A stretch of 64,000 nucleotides of DNA. Source: an uncultured Flavobacteriales bacterium. Its GTDB lineage: Bacteria; Bacteroidota; Bacteroidia; Flavobacteriales_D; Parvicellaceae. The number at the start of each line of letters is the position of its first letter. Positions within the stretch are counted from its first letter, which is position 1. A program made the position numbers and the translations under genes. The stretch is from positions 1 to 64,000 of the forward strand of contig CALSMU010000006.1 of assembly GCA_943787535.1 (NCBI GenBank), written 5' to 3'. The notes below the pieces were generated by a model. The model was given only the letters and a program-made list of their open reading frames with translations. It searched no databases and was not told where the DNA came from. Below, piece after piece: positions 47,730 to 57,827 of this stretch.

Positions 47730-48566
47730 ATGGCAATTAATAAAGAAAGTAACGTATACACAGTAATTTTTGCAACATTAATGGTTGTGGTTGTGGGTGG
47801 TGTCTTGGCATTTATTTCGTCATCATTGAAACCTATTCAAGAAGACAACGTCAGAAATGAGAAAAAGCAATTAATCTTAAAAGCAATTGGTTCTGAAGAA
47901 ACTAAGTCTATTAGTAGAGAAGATGCTGGAGCGGAATTCAATAAATACGTAGTAGAAAGATTGATCCTTGATTACGAAGGGAATATTCTAGAAGGAACTA
48001 GATTGACTAATGAAACTCCTGTAGATATAAAAAGCGCAAAGGATGCTTTTGCTGTAGATTTACAAAAAGAATACAAAAAGTTTGTTCAACCCTTAACAAA
48101 TAAATATACAGGTACTGATTTAGTAGATGAGTTAACTAAAGAAACGAACATTCATTACCCATTGTTTATTTGTCAGGTAAATAATAAAAAACATTATGTT
48201 ATTCCTGTTATGGGTAAGGGTCTATGGGCTGGAGTATGGGGTTATATAGGATTAGAATCAGATGGAAGAACGATATCTGGTGCTGTGTTTGATCATAAGT
48301 CAGAGACTCCCGGTTTAGGAGCAGAGATTTCCAAAGATTTTTTTAGTGATCAATTTATTGAGAAAACTATTGTAGATCAAACCGGAAAATATACTCCAGT
48401 AAAGGTTGTTAAACCTGGCACAGGTGTTACAGAGCCATACGTAGATGGTATAAGTGGAGGTACATTTACAAGCGTTGGAGTAGATGAAATGATGAATAGA
48501 ACATTAGCGGTATATCACAAATTCTTCCAAAAAGAAGAGGGTAAACAATTATTAACCAATATTTAA
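47730..48566 (+). CDS. nqrC: Na+-translocating NADH:quinone reductase subunit C
   Basis: 278 residues with one N-terminal transmembrane helix and a periplasmic FMN-binding domain. The flavinylation motif reads DGISGGTFTS (241-248), so the accepting residue should be Thr247; the usual Ala before the first Thr is Gly here, which may simply be the lineage norm. KGLWAGVWGYIGL and SETPGLGAEI are family motifs. It is located 2 bases after nqrB, so translation is probably coupled. Confidence 0.96.
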   Translation: MAINKESNVYTVIFATLMVVVVGGVLAFISSSLKPIQEDNVRNEKKQLILKAIGSEETKSISREDAGAEFNKYVVERLILDYEGNILEGTRLTNETPVDIKSAKDAFAVDLQKEYKKFVQPLTNKYTGTDLVDELTKETNIHYPLFICQVNNKKHYVIPVMGKGLWAGVWGYIGLESDGRTISGAVFDHKSETPGLGAEISKDFFSDQFIEKTIVDQTGKYTPVKVVKPGTGVTEPYVDGISGGTFTSVGVDEMMNRTLAVYHKFFQKEEGKQLLTNI

Positions 48567-48584
48567 CTTCGAAAAATTAGAATT

Positions 48585-49259
48585 ATGAGCGAAGTAGCTG
48601 TAAAAGAAAAGGAACCATTATTCTCCAAAAAGAATAAGAAGTTAATAACAGATCCATTGAACGATACTAATCCTGTTACGATTCAAGTACTAGGAATATG
48701 TTCAGCATTAGCTGTTACGGTAAAAATGGATGCTGCATTAGTAATGTCTATGGCAGTATTAGCTGTATTGATTGCTGGTAATGTTATTGTTTCTTTAATG
48801 AGGAATCTGATACCGGGTAAAATTAGAATTATTGTTCAATTGGTGGTAGTAGCTGCTTTGGTAATTATTGTCGATCAAGTATTAAAAGCTTTTGTATATG
48901 ATGTATCTAAACAATTATCGGTATTTGTTGGTCTAATCATAACGAACTGTATTATTATGGGGCGTTTAGAAGCATTTGCTTTAGCAAATAAACCATGGGC
49001 ATCGGCATTAGATGGTCTAGGAAATGGCATTGGTTATGGGATTATATTAGTCGTTGTAGCTTTCTTCAAGGAATTATTTGGTTCAGGAACATTGTTGGGA
49101 TATGAAATTTTCGGAAATGCTACTGATATGACTGGATTGTATGCAATGGGTTATGAAAATAATGGAATGATGTTATTGCCGCCATCATCATTGGTATTAG
49201 TAGCTATTTATATTTGGATTCAGAAGAGTAGAAATCCAAGTTTACAAGAAGGACATTAA
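48585..49259 (+). CDS. nqrD: Na+-translocating NADH:quinone reductase subunit D
   Basis: 224 residues, about six membrane helices. Motifs LNDTNPVTIQVLGICSALAVT and LIITNCIIMGRLEAFA carry the cysteine (ITNC) that, with its counterpart in NqrE, holds the intramembrane iron centre. Homologous to RnfE. 18 bases after nqrC. Confidence 0.97.
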   Translation: MSEVAVKEKEPLFSKKNKKLITDPLNDTNPVTIQVLGICSALAVTVKMDAALVMSMAVLAVLIAGNVIVSLMRNLIPGKIRIIVQLVVVAALVIIVDQVLKAFVYDVSKQLSVFVGLIITNCIIMGRLEAFALANKPWASALDGLGNGIGYGIILVVVAFFKELFGSGTLLGYEIFGNATDMTGLYAMGYENNGMMLLPPSSLVLVAIYIWIQKSRNPSLQEGH

Positions 49260-49288
49260 AAATTGATTATACCGTAAAAAAGTAAAAA

Positions 49289-49903
49289 ATGGATTTATTA
49301 AAATTATTTATAAAAGCAGCATTTGTAGAGAACATGGTCTTTACGTTTTTCTTTGGAATGTGTTCTTATTTGGCAGTTTCGAAAACAGTTAAAACAGGTG
49401 TCGGACTTGGTGCTGCAGTAATATTTGTATTAGGTGTTACAGTTCCTGTAAACTATTTATTAGAAACATATGTTCTCAAAGATGGAGCATTAGCTTGGCT
49501 AGGAGCAGAATACGCAAATATGGACTTAAGCTTTTTGAGCTTTATTATGTTTATCGCAGTAATTGCTTCCATAGTCCAACTGGTAGAGATGTTGGTTGAA
49601 AAATTCTCTCCTGCATTGTATGGTGCATTGGGTATTTTCTTGCCATTGATTGCGGTAAACTGTGCAATTCTTGGTGGATCATTATTTATGCAAGAAAGAC
49701 AATTCGAAAACATTGGTGAAGCATCTGTATACGGATTGGGTTCTGGCTTTGGATGGTTTATAGCGATAGTATTGATTGCAGCTATTCGAGAAAAAATTCG
49801 TTATTCTCATGTTCCAGCACCAATAAGGGGTGTAGGAATGGCATTTATCTTAACTGGATTAATGGGGCTAGCATTTTTAGGATTTATGGGATTTGAACTT
49901 TAA
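49289..49903 (+). CDS. nqrE: Na+-translocating NADH:quinone reductase subunit E
   Basis: 204 residues, about six membrane helices. Motifs ENMVFTFFFGMCSYLAVSKTVKT and LIAVNCAILGGSLFM contain the conserved cysteines of the NqrD/NqrE iron site. Inverted topology relative to NqrD and homologous to RnfA. 29 bases after nqrD. Confidence 0.97.
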   Translation: MDLLKLFIKAAFVENMVFTFFFGMCSYLAVSKTVKTGVGLGAAVIFVLGVTVPVNYLLETYVLKDGALAWLGAEYANMDLSFLSFIMFIAVIASIVQLVEMLVEKFSPALYGALGIFLPLIAVNCAILGGSLFMQERQFENIGEASVYGLGSGFGWFIAIVLIAAIREKIRYSHVPAPIRGVGMAFILTGLMGLAFLGFMGFEL

Positions 49904-49926
49904 AAAATTTTTAATACAAACAAAAA

Positions 49927-51231
49927 ATGGATTTGAAAATCATTATATTGACAATTGCAGTATTCTTGGTGGTTGTGCTCGTTTTAGTAGCTGTACTTCT
50001 TTTTGCTAGAGCTAAATTAATGCCTTCAGGCAAACTTAAAATTACTATTAATGGCGAAAAGGAATTGTCAGTTGATGGAGGAGGTACTTTGTTATCTACA
50101 TTAAGTGCAGCAGGTATCTTTTTACCATCTGCTTGTGGCGGAGGCGGAACATGTGTGCAATGTACTTGTCAAGTTCATTCTGGCGGAGGTAGCATTCTGC
50201 CAACAGAGGCGCCGCATTTTTCGCGTAAAGAAATAGCAGATAACTTCCGATTAGGTTGCCAAGTGAAAGTAAAAGAAGACATGGAAATAGAAGTAGAAGA
50301 GGAAGTTCTTGGAATTAAAGAATGGGAAGCTACTGTCGTTTCTAATTATAATGTTGCAACTTACATTAAGGAGTTTATTGTCGAGATTCCTGAAGATATG
50401 GATTATAAGGCTGGTGGTTATATCCAGATTAAAATCCCTAAATGTGAAATAAAATTTTCCGACATGGATATTAAGGCTCATCCACAAGATCATCCGGGTG
50501 AACCGGATAAATTTGAAAAAGATTGGGGTGAGGGTAAATTTGCTATGAGAGACCTGGTAATGAAGAACTCTGAAGAAGTAGTTAGAGCTTATTCTATGGC
50601 TTCTTATCCTGCAGAAGGTAGAAGGATTATGCTAAATGTGCGTGTAGCAGCTCCACCCTGGGACGGCAAGAACAATGCATGGATGAATGTTAATCCTGGT
50701 ATAGCCTCTTCGTATATTTTTGGGTTAAAAGAAGGGGATAAAGCTGTAGTCTCTGGGCCTTATGGGGAATTCTTTATTAATCATTCAGAGGCTGAAATGT
50801 TGTATGTTGGAGGTGGTGCAGGAATGGCACCTATGCGTTCTCATTTATATGAGTTATTTAAAACATTAAAAACTGGTAGAAAGGTTTCATATTGGTATGG
50901 TGGACGTTCTCGAGCTGAATTGTTCTATATCCATTATTTCAGGGATTTAGAGAAGGAATTTCCGAATTTTAAGTTTTACATGGTTTTGTCCGATTCACTT
51001 CCGGATGACAATTGGATAGAAATGAAAGATATTAATGATACGGAAGGTGATGGTTTTACTGGCTTTGTCCACAATGCAGTAATTGATCAATACTTGAAGG
51101 ATCATGAAGCTCCTGAAGATATTGAATTTTATTTCTGTGGACCACCAATGATGAACGTTGCAGTGCAAAACATGTGTGACGATTGGGGTGTTCCTCCTGA
51201 GAATGTACGATTCGATGACTTTGGTGGATAA
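49927..51231 (+). CDS. nqrF: Na+-translocating NADH:quinone reductase subunit F
   Basis: 434 residues. One N-terminal transmembrane helix, a ferredoxin-like 2Fe-2S domain with ligands Cys70, Cys76, Cys79 and Cys111 (SACGGGGTCVQCTC, GCQV), a FAD-binding domain with RAYSMASYP, and an NADH-binding domain with YVGGGAGMAPMRSH. It is the NADH entry point of the complex. Last gene of nqrABCDEF, followed by a terminator. Confidence 0.97.
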   Translation: MDLKIIILTIAVFLVVVLVLVAVLLFARAKLMPSGKLKITINGEKELSVDGGGTLLSTLSAAGIFLPSACGGGGTCVQCTCQVHSGGGSILPTEAPHFSRKEIADNFRLGCQVKVKEDMEIEVEEEVLGIKEWEATVVSNYNVATYIKEFIVEIPEDMDYKAGGYIQIKIPKCEIKFSDMDIKAHPQDHPGEPDKFEKDWGEGKFAMRDLVMKNSEEVVRAYSMASYPAEGRRIMLNVRVAAPPWDGKNNAWMNVNPGIASSYIFGLKEGDKAVVSGPYGEFFINHSEAEMLYVGGGAGMAPMRSHLYELFKTLKTGRKVSYWYGGRSRAELFYIHYFRDLEKEFPNFKFYMVLSDSLPDDNWIEMKDINDTEGDGFTGFVHNAVIDQYLKDHEAPEDIEFYFCGPPMMNVAVQNMCDDWGVPPENVRFDDFGG

Positions 51232-51252
51232 TCAATAAATAATTAAAAGGTT

Positions 51253-51285
51253 AAATCCTCCTGCTTTTTAAGTAGGAGGATTTTT
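51253..51285 (+). terminator. Intrinsic terminator after nqrF
   Basis: Stem AAATCCTCCTGCTT with its complement AAGTAGGAGGATTT (one G-T pair), 3- to 5-base loop, then a T-run. The apbE start codon is only 7 bases downstream, so apbE depends on read-through or an internal promoter. Confidence 0.9.
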
Positions 51286-51291
51286 GTTTAA

Positions 51292-52434
51292 ATGCGCAAA
51301 ATGAAAGTTGTAACACTACTATTAATTACTTTTCTATTTGTAAGATGCGGAGAGAACCAGGAGTCTATTAATCCCAAAGGTAAAGATCTGTTGCCTAACT
51401 TTTTCCAAATAACTGGATATGCGCAAGGAACAACTTACTCTGTAGTTTATCAAGACTCCTTGGAACGAGATTTATCGAATTCAATCGATTCTTTGCTTAA
51501 AGATTACGATAGTTATCTTTCTGCCTATGTTGATACAAGTTTAATCTCTCAATTTAATAATTCTGAATATAGCCCAACATCTTCAAAAACAAGATGGAAC
51601 AATGATTTTTTAGATTTGGAGATTAAGCCTGATGGAATTTTTGAAGATTGTTTTAAATCAGCAAAAGAAATTTACCATGCTACGGATGGCGCATTTAATC
51701 CTGCAATTTTTCCATTAGTGCAATATTGGGGATTTTTTAAAGGTGAAATAAGAGAGGATGCTTCCGAGATTGAAATAGATTCCCTTTTAAAAATAGTTGA
51801 TTTTTCTGATTCCATGATTAACCTATATAACGATACTGTTTCTAAAGGTGATGTTATATTTGGTTCGACTCCGGTAATAGGTAAATTGAATGGAAATACG
51901 AAGATTGATTTCAATGGAATTGCACAAGGGCACTCAGTAGATATTATAGGGAGTTATTTATTATCTCTCGGGATCATTAACTTCATGGTAGAAGTGGGGG
52001 GGGAAGTATTATGCAATGGAGTGAATAACAAAAACACTTACTGGCAAATAGGGGTGGATAAACCTGTAGAAAACTCATCTCCTGGGAGTGAAGGTTTTCA
52101 ATTTGTTGTTACTGTAAATAATGGTGCAATTGCTACTTCTGGAAACTACCGTAAATTCTACGAAAAAGAAGGGTTAAAATATGCACATACTATTAATCCT
52201 AAAACAGGGTATCCAGTTCAACACTCTTTGCTAAGTGTAACGGTAAAAGCAGATAAATGTGCTGATGCAGATGGGTATGCAACAGCATTTATGGTAATGG
52301 GAGTCGAACAGACCAAGAAATTTTTAAGCGCGAAACCAGAGCTTGGTTTGGAAGTATATTTGATCGCTTCCAATGAAATAGAGGAGTATGATGTTTGGAT
52401 GACAAATGGGTTTGAAAACCTTATTTCGAAGTAA
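51292..52434 (+). CDS. apbE: FAD:protein FMN transferase ApbE
   Basis: 380 residues. Lipoprotein signal with LFVRC, then the ApbE core: TGYAQGTTYSVVY, the Gly-rich VEVGGEVLCNG region, HTINPKTGYPV (metal and FAD contacts) and CADADGYATAFMVMG. It transfers FMN from FAD to Thr in NqrB and NqrC, so placement after nqrF is functionally coherent. A terminator hairpin lies between nqrF and apbE. A second ATG three codons in is possible. Confidence 0.93.
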   Translation: MRKMKVVTLLLITFLFVRCGENQESINPKGKDLLPNFFQITGYAQGTTYSVVYQDSLERDLSNSIDSLLKDYDSYLSAYVDTSLISQFNNSEYSPTSSKTRWNNDFLDLEIKPDGIFEDCFKSAKEIYHATDGAFNPAIFPLVQYWGFFKGEIREDASEIEIDSLLKIVDFSDSMINLYNDTVSKGDVIFGSTPVIGKLNGNTKIDFNGIAQGHSVDIIGSYLLSLGIINFMVEVGGEVLCNGVNNKNTYWQIGVDKPVENSSPGSEGFQFVVTVNNGAIATSGNYRKFYEKEGLKYAHTINPKTGYPVQHSLLSVTVKADKCADADGYATAFMVMGVEQTKKFLSAKPELGLEVYLIASNEIEEYDVWMTNGFENLISK

Positions 52435-52512
52435 TAGTAAACGAAATAAGAAACTTTATTGAGATTTTGAGGTCGGAAAAATACGTATTCGTAAATTTTT
52501 ATATTTGTTTTT

Positions 52513-52971
52513 ATGATTGAAACATTGAACAATAAATCTGCTCTTGTAGCGAAAAAATTATTTACAATTTGGCAGGAATCATATAGGGTAGAGGCAAAGC
52601 TTCTTCAGGTTCTTGATTTTCCTCCATTAAATAGAACAGTTGCAGATTTTATAAATTCTTCAACACGATTTTATGGTTTTGTAAAAGATGATAATTATAA
52701 TGCTGTAATGGAGTTGCGAGATAATGATGATATTTTACATATTCAAAGTTTGGTAGTGCAGCCTAGTCAATTTAGAAAAGGATTAGCCAGCAAAATGATT
52801 GCTTTTGTATTGAGTGAGAATATGGAGTATAACTTTACTGTGGAAACGGGTTGTGATAATGTACCAGCGATAAACTTATATTTAAAGTTTGGTTTTGTTG
52901 AAACGAAACATTACGAAACAGATCATGGTATTCGTAAAATTTGTCTTTTATTAAATAGAAACGGGAATTAA
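52513..52971 (+). CDS. GNAT family acetyltransferase
   Basis: 152 residues. Motif A is [21 protein letters not shown] (RxxGLA), preceded by DDILHIQSL and followed by [21 protein letters not shown]. The N-terminus is short and its strand pattern complete. Substrate unknown. The stop codon shares TTAA with the convergent SUI1-like gene. Confidence 0.87.
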   Translation: MIETLNNKSALVAKKLFTIWQESYRVEAKLLQVLDFPPLNRTVADFINSSTRFYGFVKDDNYNAVMELRDNDDILHIQSLVVQPSQFRKGLASKMIAFVLSENMEYNFTVETGCDNVPAINLYLKFGFVETKHYETDHGIRKICLLLNRNGN

Positions 52972-53291
52972 CCACCTTTTCTTTTTATCGAATACCCATC
53001 AGCTTCTAAAAGCTTTATAACCTTATCTCGGTTATCCCCTTGGATTAATATTTCGCCATGCTTAGAGCTGCCTCCAACACCGCATTTAGACTTTAGCTTT
53101 TTTCCTAAATCATTTAAATCGGCTTCAGCGCCAACAAAACCTTCTATAAGAGTAACAACACTCCCTTTTCGTTGCTTTCTATCTAGAGAAACATATAACT
53201 TTTGCTGATTAGGAGCAAGTGTCGCTTCTTCTTCATTTTCAACGTCATCGTTGAAAGAGAAAATTTCTATTCGTTTTTTCTTTTTTGCCAT
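52968..53291 (-). CDS. SUI1/YciH-like translation initiation factor
   Basis: 107 residues. A basic N-terminus ([10 protein letters not shown]), then the SUI1 fold with [50 protein letters not shown], the typical GVGG loop and lysine-rich end. Homologous to eukaryotic eIF1 and E. coli YciH, which influence start codon selection. Two bases downstream of the DUF389 gene. Confidence 0.92.
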   Translation of the reverse strand: MAKKKKRIEIFSFNDDVENEEEATLAPNQQKLYVSLDRKQRKGSVVTLIEGFVGAEADLNDLGKKLKSKCGVGGSSKHGEILIQGDNRDKVIKLLEADGYSIKRKGG

Positions 53292-53293
53292 TT

Positions 53294-54760
53294 TTAATAA
53301 TTCAATACTCGGATTTTCTGAATTTCCTTCTTAGTAGCTAATTCCAGTTCTACCTTAATAAGTTTTTTAAACTTTAGAAACGCTTCTGTTTTATATGTCG
53401 AATCAATTACATCTGACCAATGAATATTGACAGTATATATAGTATCAATCACATTCGTAAAATTACTTTCTAAGGCTTTTGAAAATGTAAATTGCTCTAT
53501 TTCTGGAAATTGCGCCTTGATTCTTTTTTCAAGTGCAATTAAATTTATTTCAGAAGCTTTTAATCTTGCTAATTCATTCCGATAGAAATCTCGTTGTTCA
53601 CTAACAGAATTAAGGTTGTCTAGTTGATTTTCATATAGCTTGTTGATTACGTTTAATTCAAGTGCAGTAGTATCTAGATAAGATGGTTTGGCATTTTGTT
53701 TAATTGTTAGCTTTACGGCAGCAAGGTCAAAGTCTTTTTGTAGTTCTATCCAGTAACTTTCGTCTTTCTTGTCTACGTATTCGCCGCTGACAATAAGTTT
53801 GATTTCAGGGTTTCCATCATTGAAATTTGTTTTGAATCGAATATCTCTAGTTTCGTTCATATCTTCCAGTTTTTCTATATAGCTGAAAACATTTTGTTCG
53901 AAAATAGATTCCTTGATAATTGTTACAAACTTGAAAACACTCGGAATGATTATTAAAAGGGTGGCCGCCAAGATGTATATTTTCACCTTCTTCTCGGTTT
54001 TTTGATTGACAAATGCCACTTTTGGAAAGTTGAGCAGTCGCAAAACGATAACGGTTGATAAGGCAATGAATACAGAGTTTAATAAAAACAAATACATTGC
54101 TCCAAAGAAGTAGCTGAAATTACCTATTGCCAATCCATATCCTGCTGTACACATTGGAGGCATTAATGCTGTTGCAATTGCTACACCTGGTATAATGGTT
54201 CCGGCTGCACCAAGTTTATGAGTAGCAGCAGCAATTACACCTGCTAATCCACCAAAAAACGCTACCAATACTATTAAAACGTGCGGCTTGGTTCTTCCAA
54301 GAAGTTCTGATGTTTCTGCTTTTAAAGGGGTTAGAAGAAAGTATAAATAGGACGCTATCAAACTAGCCCCAACCATGATGGCAAAGTTAATTAATGATTT
54401 TATTAGTATTTGAAAATCGTTAGTAGCTAAGGCAAGCCCTAATCCTCTAATGGGTCCCATTAATGGTGAAATAAGCATGGCTCCTATAATTATCGCGGGC
54501 TCTTCAAGGTTCAAGCCAATAGAAGCTACAACAATTGAACAAATCAGAATCCAAACGTTGGAACCATAAAATTCAATTCCATCTTTAATATTTGCGATAG
54601 TTGCCATGCGATCAACTTCATCCTTAATAGAGATCGTTTTAAGAAAGAAATGGAACAGATTTTTAGGAATATCTTTAATTTCTTCCTTTCCTAGTTCAAT
54701 TCGAGTAGGGTCATAATCCACTTTTTGCTGATTTTTATCTTCTTTGTTTTCTTCTGTCAT
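53294..54760 (-). CDS. DUF389 family membrane protein
   Basis: 488 residues. Residues about 65-285 hold six or seven membrane segments with the family motifs [22 protein letters not shown] and [24 protein letters not shown]-terminal soluble domain of about 200 residues follows, with KNLNIHW-like strands and a predicted coiled coil ([27 protein letters not shown]). Function unknown across the family. SUI1 follows immediately and could be co-transcribed. Confidence 0.88.
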   Translation of the reverse strand: MTEENKEDKNQQKVDYDPTRIELGKEEIKDIPKNLFHFFLKTISIKDEVDRMATIANIKDGIEFYGSNVWILICSIVVASIGLNLEEPAIIIGAMLISPLMGPIRGLGLALATNDFQILIKSLINFAIMVGASLIASYLYFLLTPLKAETSELLGRTKPHVLIVLVAFFGGLAGVIAAATHKLGAAGTIIPGVAIATALMPPMCTAGYGLAIGNFSYFFGAMYLFLLNSVFIALSTVIVLRLLNFPKVAFVNQKTEKKVKIYILAATLLIIIPSVFKFVTIIKESIFEQNVFSYIEKLEDMNETRDIRFKTNFNDGNPEIKLIVSGEYVDKKDESYWIELQKDFDLAAVKLTIKQNAKPSYLDTTALELNVINKLYENQLDNLNSVSEQRDFYRNELARLKASEINLIALEKRIKAQFPEIEQFTFSKALESNFTNVIDTIYTVNIHWSDVIDSTYKTEAFLKFKKLIKVELELATKKEIQKIRVLNY

Positions 54761-54890
54761 TAAATGCCCTTTAGAAAATGAAAGTACTGATAATTTTTTA
54801 TATATAGTTCAAATATTCTTGGTCCTTTAAATAGTTGAAACACATTTGAATTCAACGGGTAGTAGCCATTTTAAAACAATAAACAAGTGA

Positions 54891-57176
54891 TTACTGTTCA
54901 AAAAGCTCTAATAATTTTTCAAGAGAATTTTGGCTATCCTTACTATTAAATGCAGCAATAATTTTCTTTTTGTCAAACTCTGTTAGATGAAAACTCATTG
55001 ATATTTCTTCATTTTCATTTTGATTTAAGTAAAATGAAACCACATCTATTTTACCTGGGAACCATTCTATAGCATTCTTAAGAAATTGATCATTATTATA
55101 ATCATGTGTTTTAAGAATGTTTCCATATACATTAGCAAAAGGTTTTGAAATACGCTGCATTATTGATCCATTCCCTACATTTTCAACTTCAAAGTACTTT
55201 TGTTTATCTCTTATTTCTATAATTATAATTCCATTCGTATTTTCTGTAATCCAATCTTTAAAAGCCCGGATAAATTCTAAACTTGTTTTTAATCCGTAAT
55301 TGTCTCTTAATCCAGCGTCCATTATCTCTATTGGAGGCTCAGTAGGCAAAGATACCATTGGTAGAACATAGGGAAAAGTAGCATTCATTCGAATAGCTGT
55401 TGTAAAGTCTAAATTCTTGGCATTATTATTTTTTAATAGCTCAGAGTATTCAATATTCTCTAAGGAGCTATAAGTTGAAGTTCCAAAAGTAGTGTCGTTA
55501 TAGGTTAAGTAACTAATAGGCTGCGGTGAAATAAGCATTCTCCTTCCATCATTTGTTATGGATGGTGAGAATATTATCATAGGTATTTGAGCTTCTTTTT
55601 CAGGAAGGTAATACTCGAACAATTTTTTGTTCTTTAAAACACCTAAATTCTCAATCAATTTTTGTTCAAAAAAGTAGCCTCTATCTTTTGAATATGTATA
55701 TGGTCCATTGTATACTTTTTGCGAGCGTATGAAAAAATCAGTTGTCGCTATACTAAAGGCCATCGGATTTAATAAATCTTTACAAATGTTATCTAAGTAT
55801 TTAGGAGCGGATAAATTAATAGATTTATCTGTTAGGCTTTGTAAATACAACTCTCTTAGGTAAGAAGCGCCAATCATTCCTCCAGAAGCACCTGTTATTA
55901 GCTGCGTTTGCTTGAGTAATTTCCCATTCGTAATGCTGTCAAGTTTTGTTATAACTGACATTGTCCAAAGACCTGCTCTTAGACCACCTCCACTAATATT
56001 AAAAATAACCATTTTTGGTTTTTTATTCGTGTGAGCCATATTTTTCTTCTTCCAGTTTTCCAATATTTGAATGGTGTGGGTAAAGGCTTCTTTGTAATTT
56101 GTTTCGTTTGCTGATAACTTTCTCAAACTATCGTAGGAATAGGATGCTTTTGTCTGATAATCAATTCCGTATGCGTAGTTAGTGAAATTAAACATATCGT
56201 AATTTTTCGAAGCATAATTAAAAATCATCAATCCTACAATCACTAAAGTTAATGTCCATCCTTTAAACCATGAATACAAAGCGCTAAAGAGCAATAAGAA
56301 TATGGTGAATATTAAAAATATACTTGCCCCAGCTGGTATAATAACCCAGTGGATATCTCTGAATAATCCTAAAATTATAAACGAGGCAATTAGTACAATT
56401 TCAAAAAACGAAGCATTAATATGATTTTGTTTAAAAACTTTTTTAAGTAGTTCCTTATCATAGTGGTCACTTCTACGTGCCATTTTTAATTTAGTCAAAC
56501 TTCCCATATAGGTCTCTACGCGCCATTTTTGTTTTCTTCCTATACGCTGGTACCACTTAATTTTTTTGATTAGTGTGGCTTCTTTTCCTGAAGCTAGTAG
56601 TTTTTCGAAATAAGAAGCATCTTTACCACTAATTTCATGTACATTTTTATTGAACCTTACAAAATATAAGGTAGAGATAATAAGAAACAGTAGGATGCCA
56701 AGTCCTAAGCCAACAAGATTCCATAGAGCCATTGAATAGGGTATTAGTTCTTCATCTACTTGAAATGCATAGGCTTTAAAGAAAAGTGTAATGACAAAAA
56801 TGAAAGGAATTATATGATTGTTATAGCAGAACTTAATAAACGGTCTTGAAAGGGTTGCTAGAAACTGAAATTCCGAAGCATATATTATGTAGCTATAAAT
56901 ATTGAAAGCCATAATAAATCCTCCAATCGAGAAACCTAGAATAGCAAAAGATAAAAAGTTGACTTCGCCTAAATATTCTGGTGCGAGAAATAGGTAAGGG
57001 ATTCCATAGCTTTTCCCAATTACACCGGTCATGAATAAATACAATATTAACCAAAATAATAAGAGTAATTGGTTTCTTTTAATGTGTAAGAAAACTAGTT
57101 GGAAAGGAAAAAAGTAAAATATTCTACCAGCAATGCCTTTTTTAGGAGTAGGTGTATGTTTGGGAGAATTACTCAT
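54891..57176 (-). CDS. Membrane protein with C-terminal patatin-like phospholipase domain
   Basis: 761 residues. About six to eight transmembrane segments in residues 25-325, a basic loop between (KIKWYQRIGRKQKW), then a patatin domain from about 385: oxyanion loop GGGLRAG at 396-402, nucleophile Ser431 in GASGG and catalytic Asp620 in DAGLRDNYG. The domain is predicted to hydrolyse acyl esters. It lies between small membrane-protein genes and DUF389 on the same strand. Fusion of patatin to a multi-span membrane domain is uncommon. Confidence 0.87.
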   Translation of the reverse strand: MSNSPKHTPTPKKGIAGRIFYFFPFQLVFLHIKRNQLLLLFWLILYLFMTGVIGKSYGIPYLFLAPEYLGEVNFLSFAILGFSIGGFIMAFNIYSYIIYASEFQFLATLSRPFIKFCYNNHIIPFIFVITLFFKAYAFQVDEELIPYSMALWNLVGLGLGILLFLIISTLYFVRFNKNVHEISGKDASYFEKLLASGKEATLIKKIKWYQRIGRKQKWRVETYMGSLTKLKMARRSDHYDKELLKKVFKQNHINASFFEIVLIASFIILGLFRDIHWVIIPAGASIFLIFTIFLLLFSALYSWFKGWTLTLVIVGLMIFNYASKNYDMFNFTNYAYGIDYQTKASYSYDSLRKLSANETNYKEAFTHTIQILENWKKKNMAHTNKKPKMVIFNISGGGLRAGLWTMSVITKLDSITNGKLLKQTQLITGASGGMIGASYLRELYLQSLTDKSINLSAPKYLDNICKDLLNPMAFSIATTDFFIRSQKVYNGPYTYSKDRGYFFEQKLIENLGVLKNKKLFEYYLPEKEAQIPMIIFSPSITNDGRRMLISPQPISYLTYNDTTFGTSTYSSLENIEYSELLKNNNAKNLDFTTAIRMNATFPYVLPMVSLPTEPPIEIMDAGLRDNYGLKTSLEFIRAFKDWITENTNGIIIIEIRDKQKYFEVENVGNGSIMQRISKPFANVYGNILKTHDYNNDQFLKNAIEWFPGKIDVVSFYLNQNENEEISMSFHLTEFDKKKIIAAFNSKDSQNSLEKLLELFEQ

Positions 57177-57269
57177 TTTTAATATTACGCTAAAATTTGT
57201 AAAAAGATTTGTTTTTTAGATGAAAATTGTATAAAATACATCTAATTGCTATTAAGTTGAAATAAAATT

Positions 57270-57827
57270 CTATGCTTCATGTATGTATTCTTTCTTCTTA
57301 ATAAGGTTCAAAGATTTCCAATTGAGAGCAAATAACCCAACCGAAATTATGGAAAATAAGAATATTATGAGTTCAATTTTATTTGATTTTTCCGTTAAAC
57401 TTTCCCTCCAGTTCCATGTCATTAATAGATGTAAAAAAGGCATAATAAAAGTCGGTATTGAAAATATATAGAAGCCTATTTTTTTCATACGCCACATAAA
57501 TACTACACCTATAAAAGCCAATGCATGCAAACAAGCATAAACAAAGAAGTATTTTCCACCAATTGCTTCAAATGCTTTATCGTGAATAGCAGAGGAGCTT
57601 ATTAATAGACCGACAGACCCATAGTAGATAATCATCAATAAACTCCACCCAAGGTAAAACCAACAAAGTATACGAAGAAACATGGAAGGTTTGTTTTTTC
57701 CAAGTATTATGCGTTTAAGTAAGCGGAGGTTTCTGGACAGAATGCTAATTGGTTCTGTTTTTTTTTCAGCTGCAATGTTTTCTTCTTCAATTCTTATACG
57801 TTCGATTTTATTTTCCTGCTCTATCAT
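57270..57827 (-). CDS. Small membrane protein of unknown function
   Basis: 185 residues. Charged N-terminus (EQENKIERIRIEEENIAAEKK), then about four membrane segments: MFLRILCWFYLGWSLLMIIYYG, FFVYACLHALAFIGVVFMW, IGFYIFSIPTFIMPFLHLLM, IELIIFLFSIISVGLFALNW. Ends in a Lys-rich tail. No known family. Its start overlaps the preceding gene by 4 nt, so the two membrane proteins are co-translated. Confidence 0.7.
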   Translation of the reverse strand: MIEQENKIERIRIEEENIAAEKKTEPISILSRNLRLLKRIILGKNKPSMFLRILCWFYLGWSLLMIIYYGSVGLLISSSAIHDKAFEAIGGKYFFVYACLHALAFIGVVFMWRMKKIGFYIFSIPTFIMPFLHLLMTWNWRESLTEKSNKIELIIFLFSIISVGLFALNWKSLNLIKKKEYIHEA

